Assembly: GCF_019375555.1 (NCBI RefSeq)
Contig: NZ_JAHXDN010000010.1
Coordinates: 31,030 to 95,029 of the forward strand
Reading direction: 5' to 3'
DNA: 64,000 nucleotides
From: Roseobacter insulae
GTDB taxonomy: Bacteria; Pseudomonadota; Alphaproteobacteria; Rhodobacterales; Rhodobacteraceae
Under the pieces are notes generated by a model. That model made no database searches. It had not been told where the DNA came from and worked only from the letters and a program-made list of their open reading frames with translations. Positions 1 through 9,355 of this stretch are shown in pieces; position 1 is the stretch's first letter, and each line of letters opens with the position of its first letter. Made by a program: the position numbers and the translations under genes.

Positions 1-233
1 ACCGCCCATTCCAACAGAACCACGGGCAGGATGAACCCGATCGGTGTGCCCAGCAGCAAAAACGCAATCAGTGACCCGAGCGCATGAACCCCGGCGTGTA
101 AAAACCGCCCGAGATGCAAATACTGATCTCGGCCATCCAGCATGATCTTTGTCTGCAGAAAATAGTCTGCCAGCATGTGTTTAATTTGAAAAAGACACAG
201 CAGGATCAAAAGTGTGCTGTAACTCGCAACCAA
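1..233 (-). CDS. DUF3307-like small membrane protein (5' part only)
   Basis: The reading frame starts at a TTG (231-233) preceded by a purine-rich GGAAAGGATAAGG ribosome binding site and runs off the left edge. The visible 77 residues are strongly hydrophobic and include HMLADYFLQT followed about 20 residues later by a histidine-rich helix (RFLHAGVHAL), the pattern of DUF3307 membrane proteins. The biochemical role of that family is not known to me. It lies downstream of, and in the same direction as, the alpha-glucoside operon, but 155 bp separate them, so it probably has its own promoter; a 12-bp palindrome TTTCGGCCGAAA lies at 299-310. Family assignment is moderate and the TTG start is an inference. 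Confidence 0.6.
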   Translation of the reverse strand, partial: MVASYSTLLILLCLFQIKHMLADYFLQTKIMLDGRDQYLHLGRFLHAGVHALGSLIAFLLLGTPIGFILPVVLLEWA

Positions 234-388
234 AACCTTATCCTTTCCCCCCAAACGCGCATAGATTAATGCCACAAAGGTGGATCTGTAAATCCAGCTT
301 TCGGCCGAAAATGAACCGAAAGCACACCAATAACCCCAGACCCCGGGTCAGAAAGGACCCAATATGGCTAACTGACCATACTACGAAG

Positions 389-1492
389 TCATCCGTCGCG
401 GTACAACAGCGAGTGGCCGTTGGCGAAAAGATGCACTTTGGACGGATCTGCCGTCATCCTGAGTTCTTTACCACGGACACCGGTGTGAATACCGGGGAGT
501 TTTGCGATAATTGCCGCACTTTCAGAATTCGACTGCGCAAAATATAGCTGTGTGACTTCGCCAAGCGCCTCTGTAATTTCCACCGTCCCGGCAAAAGCAT
601 AGTTTTCCGTTTCGGCAGTCACCATGTCTTCGGGGCGGATCCCGACGTTGACTTTCTGTCCCCTGTCGCTGTCGCGCGTCGGGATGTTGGCAACGATGGT
701 CCCGGAGCCGCTGTCGGTTCTGACTTTCGTCGTCTGGCCCGTCTCGACAATTTCCCCCGCCAGCAGGTTCATCGCCGGAGAGCCGATGAATTGGGCCACG
801 AATTCGTTCTCGGGTCGCTCGTAGAGCTCCAGAGGGGTGCCGACCTGCGCAATGCCCTTGTTTGCCAGAACCACGATCCGGCTGGCCAGGGTCATCGCTT
901 CGACCTGGTCATGGGTTACGTAGATCATCGTCGAATTCGGCATGCTTTCTTTGAGCTGCGCAATTTCGATTCGCGTGGCAACGCGCAACGACGCATCGAG
1001 GTTTGAAAGGGGCTCATCGAAGAGGTACACCTTGGGGTCACGCACGATCGACCGGCCAATCGCCACCCGCTGACGCTGGCCGCCCGACAGGGCTTTGGGC
1101 AGCCGGTCGAGGTATTCATCCAGTTGCAGAACCTTGGCCGCACGGCTGACGGCCTCATCAATCTCGGACGCCGATTTCTTTGCCAGCTTGAGCGCAAAGG
1201 CCATGTTGTCGCGCACGGTCATATGCGGATAAAGCGCGTAGGACTGAAACACCATCGCGATGCCCCGCTGCGCGGGAGGCACGTCATTCATCCGTTGCCC
1301 ATCGATCAGCAGTTCGCCACCGGTGATCTTTTCGAGCCCTGCAATCATGCGCAACAGGGTCGATTTGCCACAGCCGGAGGGGCCGACAAATACAATCAGT
1401 TCTCCGGTCTCGATGTCGAGATTGATGTCTTTGAGCACCTCGACGCTGCCACCATAGGATTTTCCCACATCGGTCAGATTCAGATTGGCCAT
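389..1492 (-). CDS. aglK: Alpha-glucoside ABC transporter ATP-binding protein
   Basis: This 367-residue cytoplasmic ATPase energises the sugar transporter encoded upstream. It shows Walker A GPSGCGKST (residues 37-45), the signature LSGGQRQRVAIGR (about 135-147), Walker B VYLFDEPLSNLD, the switch histidine in VTHDQVEAM, and a C-terminal OB-type domain typical of MalK/UgpC-class proteins. Length is normal for the class. The start ATG follows a GGGAGGGAC ribosome binding site. It is the last gene of the leftward operon aglE-F-G-A-K, 25 bp after the glucosidase gene. The ABC family is certain; the substrate is inferred from gene order, which matches the agl locus described in Sinorhizobium. Confidence 0.93.
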   Translation of the reverse strand: MANLNLTDVGKSYGGSVEVLKDINLDIETGELIVFVGPSGCGKSTLLRMIAGLEKITGGELLIDGQRMNDVPPAQRGIAMVFQSYALYPHMTVRDNMAFALKLAKKSASEIDEAVSRAAKVLQLDEYLDRLPKALSGGQRQRVAIGRSIVRDPKVYLFDEPLSNLDASLRVATRIEIAQLKESMPNSTMIYVTHDQVEAMTLASRIVVLANKGIAQVGTPLELYERPENEFVAQFIGSPAMNLLAGEIVETGQTTKVRTDSGSGTIVANIPTRDSDRGQKVNVGIRPEDMVTAETENYAFAGTVEITEALGEVTQLYFAQSNSESAAIIAKLPGIHTGVRGKELRMTADPSKVHLFANGHSLLYRDG

Positions 1493-1517
1493 TTCAGTGT
1501 CCCTCCCAAGACGCGGG

Positions 1518-3179
1518 TTATTCTTGTTTCAAAGCAAGGCAGGCCTGCCACGGCCCGAGATGTAGTTTGTAGTCCGGCGATGGCGTGGCGCCGCCCAGTT
1601 CATGCCCGATGGTGACCCAATCGCCCGCGGGCATGCCGTGCAGCGAGGGTGTATCGGACAGGTTGAATGCGCAGAACAGCGTTTGCCCCTGATATTCACG
1701 TGTGAATTCCAGCACGTCGCCATGCGCAAAAACACCACCGTGGTCGCCCTTGACCAAGGCGGGGTATTCTTTCCGAAAGGCGATGGCCCGCCGGTAGTGA
1801 TGCAGGATGGCGCTGGGTTCCTCTTCCTGCGCCTTGACGGAGCGGTTGAGATGATCATGGCTGACCGGCAACCACGGAAATCCGTCAGAGAAACCGCCGT
1901 TCTGGTTGGAAGGTTCCCATACCATGGGGGTCCGGCAACCGTCGCGCCCCTTGAACTCCGGCCAGAAGGCAATGCCGTAAGGGTCCTGCAGATCTTCAAA
2001 GGCCACATCGGCTTCGGGCAGGCCCAGTTCCTCGCCCTGATACATGCAGACCGAACCGCGCAGACACATGATCATCGTCGCAAACAGGCGCTGTGCCTGA
2101 GGGGTCAGATCCCACCGGGATGCGTGGCGTTGCACGTCGTGGTTGGAGAAGGCCCAGCACGGCCAGCCATCCTTGGCCACCCGGTCCAGTTCTTCGAAAA
2201 CCTGCGCGACGCGCGTCGCATCAAGCTTGGTCTTGGCGAGGAACTCAAAGGCGTAGCACATATGCACCATCTCTGGCCCGCTGGTGTACTGGCCCAGCAG
2301 TTCCAGACCGCGCTGCGCGTCCCCCACCTCGCCCACGCAGGAGGATGCCGGATACTCGTCCAGAAGCGCGCGAAAGCGTTTCAGAAACCCGATGTTTTCC
2401 GGCTGGTTCTTGGAATAGAGGTGTTCCTGATGGTTATACGGGTTCACCGACGGCGCGATGTTGGCGTTGCGCCGTTCCGGCGGCAGGGCGGGATTGTCGC
2501 GAAGCTCCTTGTCGGCGTAGTAGAAATTGATGGTGTCCAGCCGGAACCCGTCAACCCCCCGGTCCAGCCAGAAGCGGGTGGTGGCGAGAATCGCATCCTG
2601 CACGTCGTCGTTATGGAAATTCAGGTCGGGCTGCTCGACAAGGAAGTTGTGCAGATAGTATTGTTCACGGCCTGCGTCCCATTGCCAGGCCGGCCCGCCG
2701 AAGATCGACAGCCAGTTGTTGGGCGGCGTGCCATCGGGTTTCGGATCCGACCAAACATACCAGTCTGATTTCGGGTTGGTGCGTCCGCTCTTGCTTTCCT
2801 GAAACCACGGGTGCTGGTCGGATGTATGGCTCAACACCAGGTCGATCATCACCTTCAGCCCGTGCTGATGCGCGGCTTCCACCACCACATCGAAATCCGC
2901 CAGGGTGCCGAACATCGGGTCGACGTCGCAATAGTCACTGACGTCATAGCCGAAATCCTTCATCGGCGAGGTGAAGAAGGGCGAGATCCAGATCGCATCC
3001 ACGCCCAGCGACGCAATATAGCCCATGCGCTGTGAAATACCGATCAGGTCACCGATCCCGTCCCCGTTGCTGTCCTGGAAGCTGCGCGGATAAATCTGGT
3101 AGATCACCGCGCCGCGCCACCAGTCCTTATCCGTGGTGTCATAGGGTTTGTGCATGTCGATAGCGTCCATTTTTGTCAT
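1518..3179 (-). CDS. aglA: Alpha-glucosidase, glycoside hydrolase family 13
   Basis: This 553-residue enzyme hydrolyses alpha-glucosides such as maltose, sucrose or trehalose brought in by the neighbouring transporter. The GH13 regions are visible: DLVLSHTS (about 113-120), GFRLDT with nucleophile Asp215, GEVG with acid/base Glu284, and SNHD with Asp348. The N-terminal WWRGAVIYQIYPRSF is typical of oligo-1,6-glucosidase/AglA enzymes. There is no signal peptide, so it acts in the cytoplasm. Two ATGs (3179 and 3170) compete as start and neither has a strong ribosome binding site. It lies between the AglG permease and the ATPase genes, 15 bp after aglG. Confidence 0.93.
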   Translation of the reverse strand: MTKMDAIDMHKPYDTTDKDWWRGAVIYQIYPRSFQDSNGDGIGDLIGISQRMGYIASLGVDAIWISPFFTSPMKDFGYDVSDYCDVDPMFGTLADFDVVVEAAHQHGLKVMIDLVLSHTSDQHPWFQESKSGRTNPKSDWYVWSDPKPDGTPPNNWLSIFGGPAWQWDAGREQYYLHNFLVEQPDLNFHNDDVQDAILATTRFWLDRGVDGFRLDTINFYYADKELRDNPALPPERRNANIAPSVNPYNHQEHLYSKNQPENIGFLKRFRALLDEYPASSCVGEVGDAQRGLELLGQYTSGPEMVHMCYAFEFLAKTKLDATRVAQVFEELDRVAKDGWPCWAFSNHDVQRHASRWDLTPQAQRLFATMIMCLRGSVCMYQGEELGLPEADVAFEDLQDPYGIAFWPEFKGRDGCRTPMVWEPSNQNGGFSDGFPWLPVSHDHLNRSVKAQEEEPSAILHHYRRAIAFRKEYPALVKGDHGGVFAHGDVLEFTREYQGQTLFCAFNLSDTPSLHGMPAGDWVTIGHELGGATPSPDYKLHLGPWQACLALKQE

Positions 3180-3194
3180 GGAACGAGGCTTTCT

Positions 3195-4319
3195 CTATTT
3201 AACGGACCCGGCCAGCAGACCGCGCACGAGATAACGTTGCATTGTGAAGAAAACGATCAGTGGCACCGCGATGGAGATAAAGGCGGCGGCCGCCAGAATA
3301 CCCCAGTCCCCGCCGCGCGAACCCAGCAGGTCGTCGGCGATCTTGACGGTCATCACCCAGCTTTCGGAATTCGACGGCAGGAAGACCTTGGCCACCAGCA
3401 GATCGTTCCACGTCCAGAGGAACTGGAAGATCGCAAAGGAGGCCAGCGCCGGGAAGCTCAACGGCAGCACGATCTTTGTGAAAACCTGAAAATCCGTGGC
3501 CCCGTCGACCTTGGCGCTCTCGATGATGTCGCGCGGCAGGCCCACCATGTAGTTGCGCAACAGGTATATCGCGAGCGGTAAACCAAACCCGGTATGCGCC
3601 ATCCAGATGCCGAGGAAACTCTGCCCGATCCCGATCTTGTTGTGGAACTGCAAGAGCGGCACCAGCGCCAATTGCAAGGGGACCACCAGCAATCCAACCA
3701 CCATGGCGATGAGCAGCCCGCGTCCGGCGAAATCCATCCACGCGAGGGCGTAGGCAGCAAAGGCCGCAATCAGGATCGGGATGATCGTCGCCGGGATCGT
3801 CACCGTCAGCGTGTTGATGAAGGCGATGTCCATGTTGTTGGAAAACATGATGGTTTCATAGTTGTCCATCGAGAATTCAGGCGGCGTTGCCGTCGAATAA
3901 TAGACACTCGGGTCTCGCTTGATTTCCCTGGGCGAGCGGTACACGAAATCGCCGTTTGCCTGAAGGGTCAGGCTGCGGTCGCGGGTCAGCTCCGCCGTTT
4001 CTCCCGCAGCATTTGCCGTGGGGTTGGACCGCGCGCCGCCGAAGCGGATGACTTCGCCCTCACCGCCCGAGAAGATATTGCCCTCGATGACAAAGAAATC
4101 GCCATCCTGCCGCACATCCGCCGCCGGGATCTTTGCCTGGAAGTTCTGCTCCACCGCGAAGGGAGACAGCCACCACCCGGACGCCGAGATCTGGTCCCGG
4201 TCCCGGAACGACGACACCAAAAGCCCGACCGTGGGGATCAGCCAGATCACCACCAGCAGAATGACCGAGATGTTCACGACCCAGCTCAGAGAAGATTTTG
4301 TACCTGCGATATTTTCCAT
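3195..4319 (-). CDS. aglG: Alpha-glucoside ABC transporter permease AglG
   Basis: This 374-residue inner-membrane permease has an N-terminal membrane segment (about 13-35) and then a roughly 100-residue hydrophilic stretch before the next helices. Such a periplasmic insertion is known for AglG-type MalG relatives and explains the length. The EAA loop that contacts the ATPase is seen as ESAKVDGATDFQVFTKIVLP. It is encoded 13 bp after aglF and 15 bp before the glucosidase gene, within one transcription unit. It would pair with AglF as a heterodimeric channel. The substrate is inferred from context. Confidence 0.9.
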   Translation of the reverse strand: MENIAGTKSSLSWVVNISVILLVVIWLIPTVGLLVSSFRDRDQISASGWWLSPFAVEQNFQAKIPAADVRQDGDFFVIEGNIFSGGEGEVIRFGGARSNPTANAAGETAELTRDRSLTLQANGDFVYRSPREIKRDPSVYYSTATPPEFSMDNYETIMFSNNMDIAFINTLTVTIPATIIPILIAAFAAYALAWMDFAGRGLLIAMVVGLLVVPLQLALVPLLQFHNKIGIGQSFLGIWMAHTGFGLPLAIYLLRNYMVGLPRDIIESAKVDGATDFQVFTKIVLPLSFPALASFAIFQFLWTWNDLLVAKVFLPSNSESWVMTVKIADDLLGSRGGDWGILAAAAFISIAVPLIVFFTMQRYLVRGLLAGSVK

Positions 4320-4332
4320 GATCTCTCTCCTC

Positions 4333-5313
4333 TCAGCGCATTTCAGCGCGGGCTTGGCGGATGTTCCAGACCATCACCGGCAAGACGATGATCATGATCA
4401 CGAAGGCCACCGCGGTGGCGCGCCCGTCGTCGCGGAACATGTAGGACATCATGTAACTGGGCAGGATTTCAGTACCGAAATTGCCCCCGGTCATCGTGTA
4501 GACGATGTCGAAAACCTTGAGCACGAGAATGGTGATCGTCGTCCAGACCACCACGATGGTACCCATGATCTGCGGCACCTTGATCTTGAAAAAGACCTGG
4601 AAAGGGTTCGCGCCGTCGATGATCGCGGCTTCGATGGTCTCTTCCGGAATGCCGCGCAGCGCCGCCGAGAGGATCACCATGGCAAAGCCGGTCTGGATCC
4701 AGACCAGGATGAACATCAGGAAGAAATTGTTCCAGAACCGCAGCTGGAGCACGTCGAGCGGCTCCGATGCGCCAAAGAAGTCGCGAATGGCGTTGATCAG
4801 CCCGATATCCGCGTTGTTGGCGTAGACGAATTTCCAGATCAGCGAGGCCCCGACGAAGGAAATCGCCATCGGCATGAAAATGAGCGACTTGGCGATATTG
4901 CCCCATTTGAGCCGGTCGGTCAGCTGCGCCACCAGCAGGCCAAAGAAGGTGGCCGAAGCGGGCACCACCAGCACCCAAAGGAAGTTGTTGAACAGCGCGG
5001 TCTGGAACCCGTCATCCGAGAACATCGTGGTGTAATTGCCAAAGCCGATGAACTCATCGCCGGACCGGTTGTACAGCGACCGCCAGAACGAGCCGACAAC
5101 CGGGTAGACCAGATAAAGCCCCAAGGCGGCCATCGCCGGGAACAGGAACAACCATGGGCGCACCAGATTGGCGCGGTTGATGTTGATCCCCGGATTGTCG
5201 CCGCGCGCCGGAAAAATGACCTTGTCGAGGATCAGGTTGGACAGGAAAAAATACCCAACGCAGCCACCAACGCCAATAATGACCGTTATGATGCCCTGAA
5301 CCAGTGGTGACAT
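4333..5313 (-). CDS. aglF: Alpha-glucoside ABC transporter permease AglF
   Basis: This 326-residue MalF-class permease has several hydrophobic helices and the EAA motif EAAIIDGANPFQVFFKIKVP near residue 240. The N-terminus includes an extra membrane helix (about 5-25) before the conserved core, as in other AglF proteins. It follows the binding-protein gene by 75 bp and precedes aglG by 13 bp. Together with AglG it should form the membrane channel served by AglE outside and AglK inside. Confidence 0.91.
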   Translation of the reverse strand: MSPLVQGIITVIIGVGGCVGYFFLSNLILDKVIFPARGDNPGININRANLVRPWLFLFPAMAALGLYLVYPVVGSFWRSLYNRSGDEFIGFGNYTTMFSDDGFQTALFNNFLWVLVVPASATFFGLLVAQLTDRLKWGNIAKSLIFMPMAISFVGASLIWKFVYANNADIGLINAIRDFFGASEPLDVLQLRFWNNFFLMFILVWIQTGFAMVILSAALRGIPEETIEAAIIDGANPFQVFFKIKVPQIMGTIVVVWTTITILVLKVFDIVYTMTGGNFGTEILPSYMMSYMFRDDGRATAVAFVIMIIVLPVMVWNIRQARAEMR

Positions 5314-5388
5314 GGCAAATTCCTCCCCCGAAACGCGATGATTGTGTCAGGCAGACCGGAGCATTTGCCCGGTCTGCCGGATGTCAGA

Positions 5389-6744
5389 CTATTGGATCGC
5401 GTCCCAGCGGTCCTGAATGCCCTTGGCCACGTCCGCAGCATCGGCACCGGTGGTGTAATCGACCATACCTGTCCAGAACGCCCCGGCCCCGATCTCTCCC
5501 GGCATCAGGTCTGATGCGTCGAACCGGAAGGTGGTGGCGTTCAGCAGAATGTCGCCCTGCGCGCGCAGGCTATCCTCGATATAGGTCGCGGTATTGACAC
5601 CCGCATGCGGCGTCAGGAAGCCACCCTGCGCCATCCACAGCTCATGCGAAATCGGCGCCTTCAGGAACTCGATGAACGCATTTGTCGCTTCCGACGGGTT
5701 GGTGATGGCAAAAAGCGTGCCCGCCCCCAGCACCGGTTTCCCGAGATCTTTTTCCGCATAGGCCGGGAAGTAGAAGAAATCTACATCCTCACCCACGGTC
5801 GTGCCTTCGGGGAAGAAGGCCGGGATGAAGGACGCCTGACGGTGCATGTAGCATTTCGGCGGAATGGAAAACAGGCCCGCCGGACTGTCGCGGAAGTCGG
5901 TGTTCGCCACGGCTGACGCACCACCGTCGACATAATCGTCATTACGCGCAAAGTAGCCGAACTCTTCCATCGCGGCGATCACTTTGGGATCATTGAACTT
6001 CATCTCATTGGCGACCCATGCGTCATAGTCGGCGGGCGGCTGCGTGCGCAGCATCATCTCCTCGACCCAGTCCGTTGCGGGCCAGCCGGTTGCCGCACCG
6101 GAACCCAGACCGATGCACCACGGGGTGCCGCCCTCCTCCACGATGATATCTGTCAGTTCCTTGAGCTCTTCCATGGTTTCGGGGATGTCATAGCCCGCTT
6201 CGTCAAAGGCTTCGGGCGAATACCAGACCAGCGATTTCACGTCGACACGGTAGAACAGGCCGTAGGTGTCTTCCTGACCCTCGGCATTCGCGTAGGTGCC
6301 CAGATCGACCCAGGATTGGCCGGCAGCATAATTGTCCCTGATCCAGTCGGCGGAGCCATCGGGCAGCGGTGTCAGCAACCCCTGGCTTGCCAGATCGGCC
6401 GCGAGCCCGGGCTGCGGGAAAACGGCAAGGTTGGGTGCGGAGCCTGAACGGGCGGAGATCACGATGTCCTGCTCAAAGCTATCGGAGCCTGAATAATTCA
6501 CCGTGGCGCCGGTAGCGGAGGTAAAATAGGAAAAGACCTTGTCGACCTTCTCTTTTTCATTGCCGGTCCAGGGGCCGGTGATCTCGACGGTCTGACCGGT
6601 CAGGTCATAGGCATCGGCGATAGCCTGATAGCTGTCCCAGTTGAAATCGCCCTCTCCCACGGCAAATGGCTGGTGCCCATCCGCGTGTGCAGTCCCTGCG
6701 AAAAGAGCCAGTGCCGCAGCACCAGCATAAAATCTTGCGTTCAT
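5389..6744 (-). CDS. aglE: Alpha-glucoside periplasmic binding protein AglE
   Basis: This is an extracellular solute-binding protein (family 1) that captures alpha-glucosides in the periplasm. A signal peptide (about residues 1-21, ending AGTAHA) precedes a 430-residue two-lobe binding domain. Two adjacent ATGs (6747 and 6744) follow the ribosome binding site GGGAGGAA; the second has the better spacing and is used here. The longer open frame to 6801 would add a charged leader before the signal peptide and is rejected. It is the first gene of the leftward operon, directly downstream of the AglR operator candidate. Confidence 0.91.
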   Translation of the reverse strand: MNARFYAGAAALALFAGTAHADGHQPFAVGEGDFNWDSYQAIADAYDLTGQTVEITGPWTGNEKEKVDKVFSYFTSATGATVNYSGSDSFEQDIVISARSGSAPNLAVFPQPGLAADLASQGLLTPLPDGSADWIRDNYAAGQSWVDLGTYANAEGQEDTYGLFYRVDVKSLVWYSPEAFDEAGYDIPETMEELKELTDIIVEEGGTPWCIGLGSGAATGWPATDWVEEMMLRTQPPADYDAWVANEMKFNDPKVIAAMEEFGYFARNDDYVDGGASAVANTDFRDSPAGLFSIPPKCYMHRQASFIPAFFPEGTTVGEDVDFFYFPAYAEKDLGKPVLGAGTLFAITNPSEATNAFIEFLKAPISHELWMAQGGFLTPHAGVNTATYIEDSLRAQGDILLNATTFRFDASDLMPGEIGAGAFWTGMVDYTTGADAADVAKGIQDRWDAIQ

Positions 6745-6998
6745 CATTTCCTCCCGATGTGGCGTTTTACGCACCACTAGCTTGCCCAATTTAGAGCGCA
6801 AAGAATCACTTCAAAGCGCTTTGGATAGCAGAAAAGTGACCTAAGGCTGCGAAACTGTCAACTTATGGTTAGGTTTCACGAAATGAATCAACACGCTACG
6901 CGGGTTACCAGATGCGCGGGGTGTTTCCGCTTTGACCTGAGGCCAATCGCTGCCTAGGCTGCTCCGGCAAAAGGTGCGAACAGAGACAATCGACATTC
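6745..6998. promoter_or_regulatory. Divergent aglE/aglR control region with LacI-type operator
   Basis: This 254-bp spacer separates aglE (leftward) from aglR (rightward). It contains the perfect 12-bp palindrome CAAAGCGCTTTG at 6812-6823, the CG-centred form bound by LacI/GalR-family repressors, about 68 bp upstream of the aglE start. A related imperfect half site, GAGCGCAAAG, lies at 6794-6803. It is AT-richer than the flanking genes. AglR binding is inferred from proximity and sequence type. Confidence 0.7.
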
Positions 6999-8030
6999 AT
7001 GAATTTACGCGAACTATCCGAACGACTGAACCTGTCTCAAACGACCGTGAGCCGCGCCTTGAACGGGTATCCGGAAGTCAACGAGGCAACCCGCAAGCGG
7101 GTGGCGGATGCTGCCCGCCTCTATAACTACCGGCCGAACATCCGTGCACGGACGCTGGCGACCGGGCGTGCAATGTCCATCGGACACATCATTCCGTTTT
7201 CGAAACAAAGCGAGATGGTCAACATCGTCTTTGCGGATTTCATCGCCGGCGCGGGCGAGGTCTATTCCACCCATGGCTATAACATGTCCTTGTCTGTGGT
7301 GCGTGATGAAGACGAGCTGAGCGCCTATCGCGGCGTTGCGGAAAAGGGGGCCGTGGATGGTATCATCGTGCATTCACCTGCGCGCAATGACCCGCGGATC
7401 GCCTTTTTGGCCGATCTCGATATCCCTTTTCTCGTACACGGGCGCGCATCCGAAGTGACGACGCCCTATTCCTGGCTGGATGTGAACAATACCCGCGCAA
7501 TCGAGACCGGCACCCAATATCTGCTGGACCTCGGCCATCACCGCATCGGTCTGATCAATGGGCAGGAGCGGATGGATTTCGCGCAGCGTCGCCGCGACGG
7601 GTATCTCTCCGCCCTCAGATCGGCGGGTATCGCGGCGGACGAAACGATCATGCGCTCGGGCGAGATGAACGAGCCCTACGGATATACCTCAACGCTTGAC
7701 CTGCTGGAAAATGACAGCCCCCCGACCGCGCTTGTCACATCGTCGATTGTGCCGGCCCTGGGCATTCGGCGCGCGCTGGAAGAACGCGGGCTCAAGATGG
7801 GGCGCGATATCTCTGTCTTGTGTTACGATGACGAGATCTCCTACCTGCCCAACGGCTGTGACGCGCCGATATTCACCGCGATGCGCTCCTCGGTGCGCAA
7901 CGCCGGGCGGCGCTGTGCGGAGATGTTGATCGAGCAGATCAATTCAGCCACGCCCGAGTTGAGAACCGAACTGTGGGATGCGGAACTGGTCATCGGCACG
8001 TCCACCGGCCCCCTTTTGTCGTCTGTGTGA
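6999..8030 (+). CDS. aglR: LacI-family transcriptional regulator of the agl locus
   Basis: This 343-residue regulator has an N-terminal helix-turn-helix (residues 1-50: LSERLNLSQTTVSRALNG, then the hinge YNYRPN) and a periplasmic-binding-protein-like effector domain. It probably represses aglEFGAK, and perhaps the GH1 gene, until an alpha-glucoside is present. It is divergent from aglE and its stop is 8 bp upstream of the GH1 gene, so the two are likely co-transcribed. Family is certain; target and effector are inferred. Confidence 0.9.
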   Translation: MNLRELSERLNLSQTTVSRALNGYPEVNEATRKRVADAARLYNYRPNIRARTLATGRAMSIGHIIPFSKQSEMVNIVFADFIAGAGEVYSTHGYNMSLSVVRDEDELSAYRGVAEKGAVDGIIVHSPARNDPRIAFLADLDIPFLVHGRASEVTTPYSWLDVNNTRAIETGTQYLLDLGHHRIGLINGQERMDFAQRRRDGYLSALRSAGIAADETIMRSGEMNEPYGYTSTLDLLENDSPPTALVTSSIVPALGIRRALEERGLKMGRDISVLCYDDEISYLPNGCDAPIFTAMRSSVRNAGRRCAEMLIEQINSATPELRTELWDAELVIGTSTGPLLSSV

Positions 8031-8038
8031 GGAACACC

Positions 8039-9352
8039 ATGAATTTCAGCAGATCGGATTTTCCGCAAGGGTTCCAGTTCGCCGCAGCGACGTCCAGCTA
8101 CCAGATCGAAGGCCACAGCTACGGCGGCGCGGGCAAAACCCATTGGGATACTTTCGCCGCCACGCCGGGCAATGTCGTGCGGGCGGAAAACGGGGATATC
8201 GCCTGTGATCACTACCACCGGATGGAAGAAGACCTCGACCTGATGCAGGCGATGGGCCTCGACGCCTACCGGTTTTCCACCAGCTGGGCGCGGGTGCTGC
8301 CCGAGGGTCGCGGCACGCCCAATGCGGACGGGTTGGATTTCTACGACCGGCTGGTCGACGGGTTGCTGGCCCGGGGGCTGAACCCGATGGTCACGCTTTA
8401 TCACTGGGAATTGCCGGTGCCCCTCGCCGACCTCGGGGGCTGGCGCAATCCCGACATTGCCTATTGGTTTGCCGATTTCACCACGGTGATCATGGAACGG
8501 ATCGGCGACCGGGTGTTCAGCGCGGCCCCGATCAACGAGCCGTGGTGCGTGGGATGGCTGTCGCATTTCATGGGGCACCACGCGCCCGGCTTGCGTGACA
8601 TCCGCGCTACCGCCCACGCGATGCATCACGTGCTGACCGGGCACGGACGCGCCATTCAGGCGATGCGCGCGCTTGGAGTGAAAAACCTCGGCGCGGTCTG
8701 TAATTTCGAATACGCGCACCCTGCGGATGCCAGCCCCGAGGCGGCTCAGGCCGCGCAGCTTTATGACGGCTATTACAACCGGTTCTTCCTTGGCGGACTG
8801 TTCAAAGGCGCTTACCCGGAGGATGTGATGCAGGGTCTCGCGCCCCATATGCCCAAAGGTTGGGAGGATGATTTCGACCTGATCGGAGAGCCTCTCGACT
8901 GGTGCGGCCTGAACTACTACACCTGCAAGCGGATCGCGCCCAATGACGGCCCCTGGCCGTCACACGAAGAGGTCCCCGGCCCCTTGCCCAAAACCCAGAT
9001 GGGCTGGGAAATTTACCCCGACGGGCTGCATTACTTCCTGACGTGGGTGCATGAGACTTACACCAGCGGTCTGCCGCTTTACATTACCGAAAACGGCATG
9101 GCGAACCCGGATGAGGTGGGCGTTCCCGATCAGGCGCGCATCGATTATCTGAATGCGCATATCAGTGCGGCCCGGCGGGCGATGGCCGATGGTGTGCCGC
9201 TGGCGGGCTACACCTTCTGGTCGCTCATGGACAATTACGAATGGGCCTTGGGCTACGAGAAGCGGTTTGGTCTGATCCATGTGGATTTCGACACGCTGAC
9301 CCGCACCCCAAAAGCCTCTTACCACGCCCTCGCTCAGGCGCTTGCACGGTAA
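8039..9352 (+). CDS. Beta-glucosidase-type glycoside hydrolase, family 1
   Basis: This 437-residue cytoplasmic enzyme is predicted to cleave beta-glucosides or beta-galactosides. The acid/base Glu167 lies in INEPWC and the nucleophile Glu351 in ITENGM; the N-terminal FQFAAATSSYQIEG and C-terminal GYTFWSLMDNYEW are also classic GH1. The ATG at 8039 has a GAGG ribosome binding site 7 bp upstream; an in-frame upstream start at 7973 lies inside aglR and is rejected. It is probably co-transcribed with aglR. The precise sugar is not decided by the sequence. Confidence 0.92.
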   Translation: MNFSRSDFPQGFQFAAATSSYQIEGHSYGGAGKTHWDTFAATPGNVVRAENGDIACDHYHRMEEDLDLMQAMGLDAYRFSTSWARVLPEGRGTPNADGLDFYDRLVDGLLARGLNPMVTLYHWELPVPLADLGGWRNPDIAYWFADFTTVIMERIGDRVFSAAPINEPWCVGWLSHFMGHHAPGLRDIRATAHAMHHVLTGHGRAIQAMRALGVKNLGAVCNFEYAHPADASPEAAQAAQLYDGYYNRFFLGGLFKGAYPEDVMQGLAPHMPKGWEDDFDLIGEPLDWCGLNYYTCKRIAPNDGPWPSHEEVPGPLPKTQMGWEIYPDGLHYFLTWVHETYTSGLPLYITENGMANPDEVGVPDQARIDYLNAHISAARRAMADGVPLAGYTFWSLMDNYEWALGYEKRFGLIHVDFDTLTRTPKASYHALAQALAR

Positions 9353-9355
9353 GCT

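Noticed and set aside
3850..4180. Possible foreign insertion in aglG
   Set aside because: A roughly 100-residue periplasmic insertion is a normal feature of AglG-type permeases.
4018..5310. 430-residue plus-strand open frame
   Set aside because: Antisense of aglF and aglG; no domain and abnormal composition.
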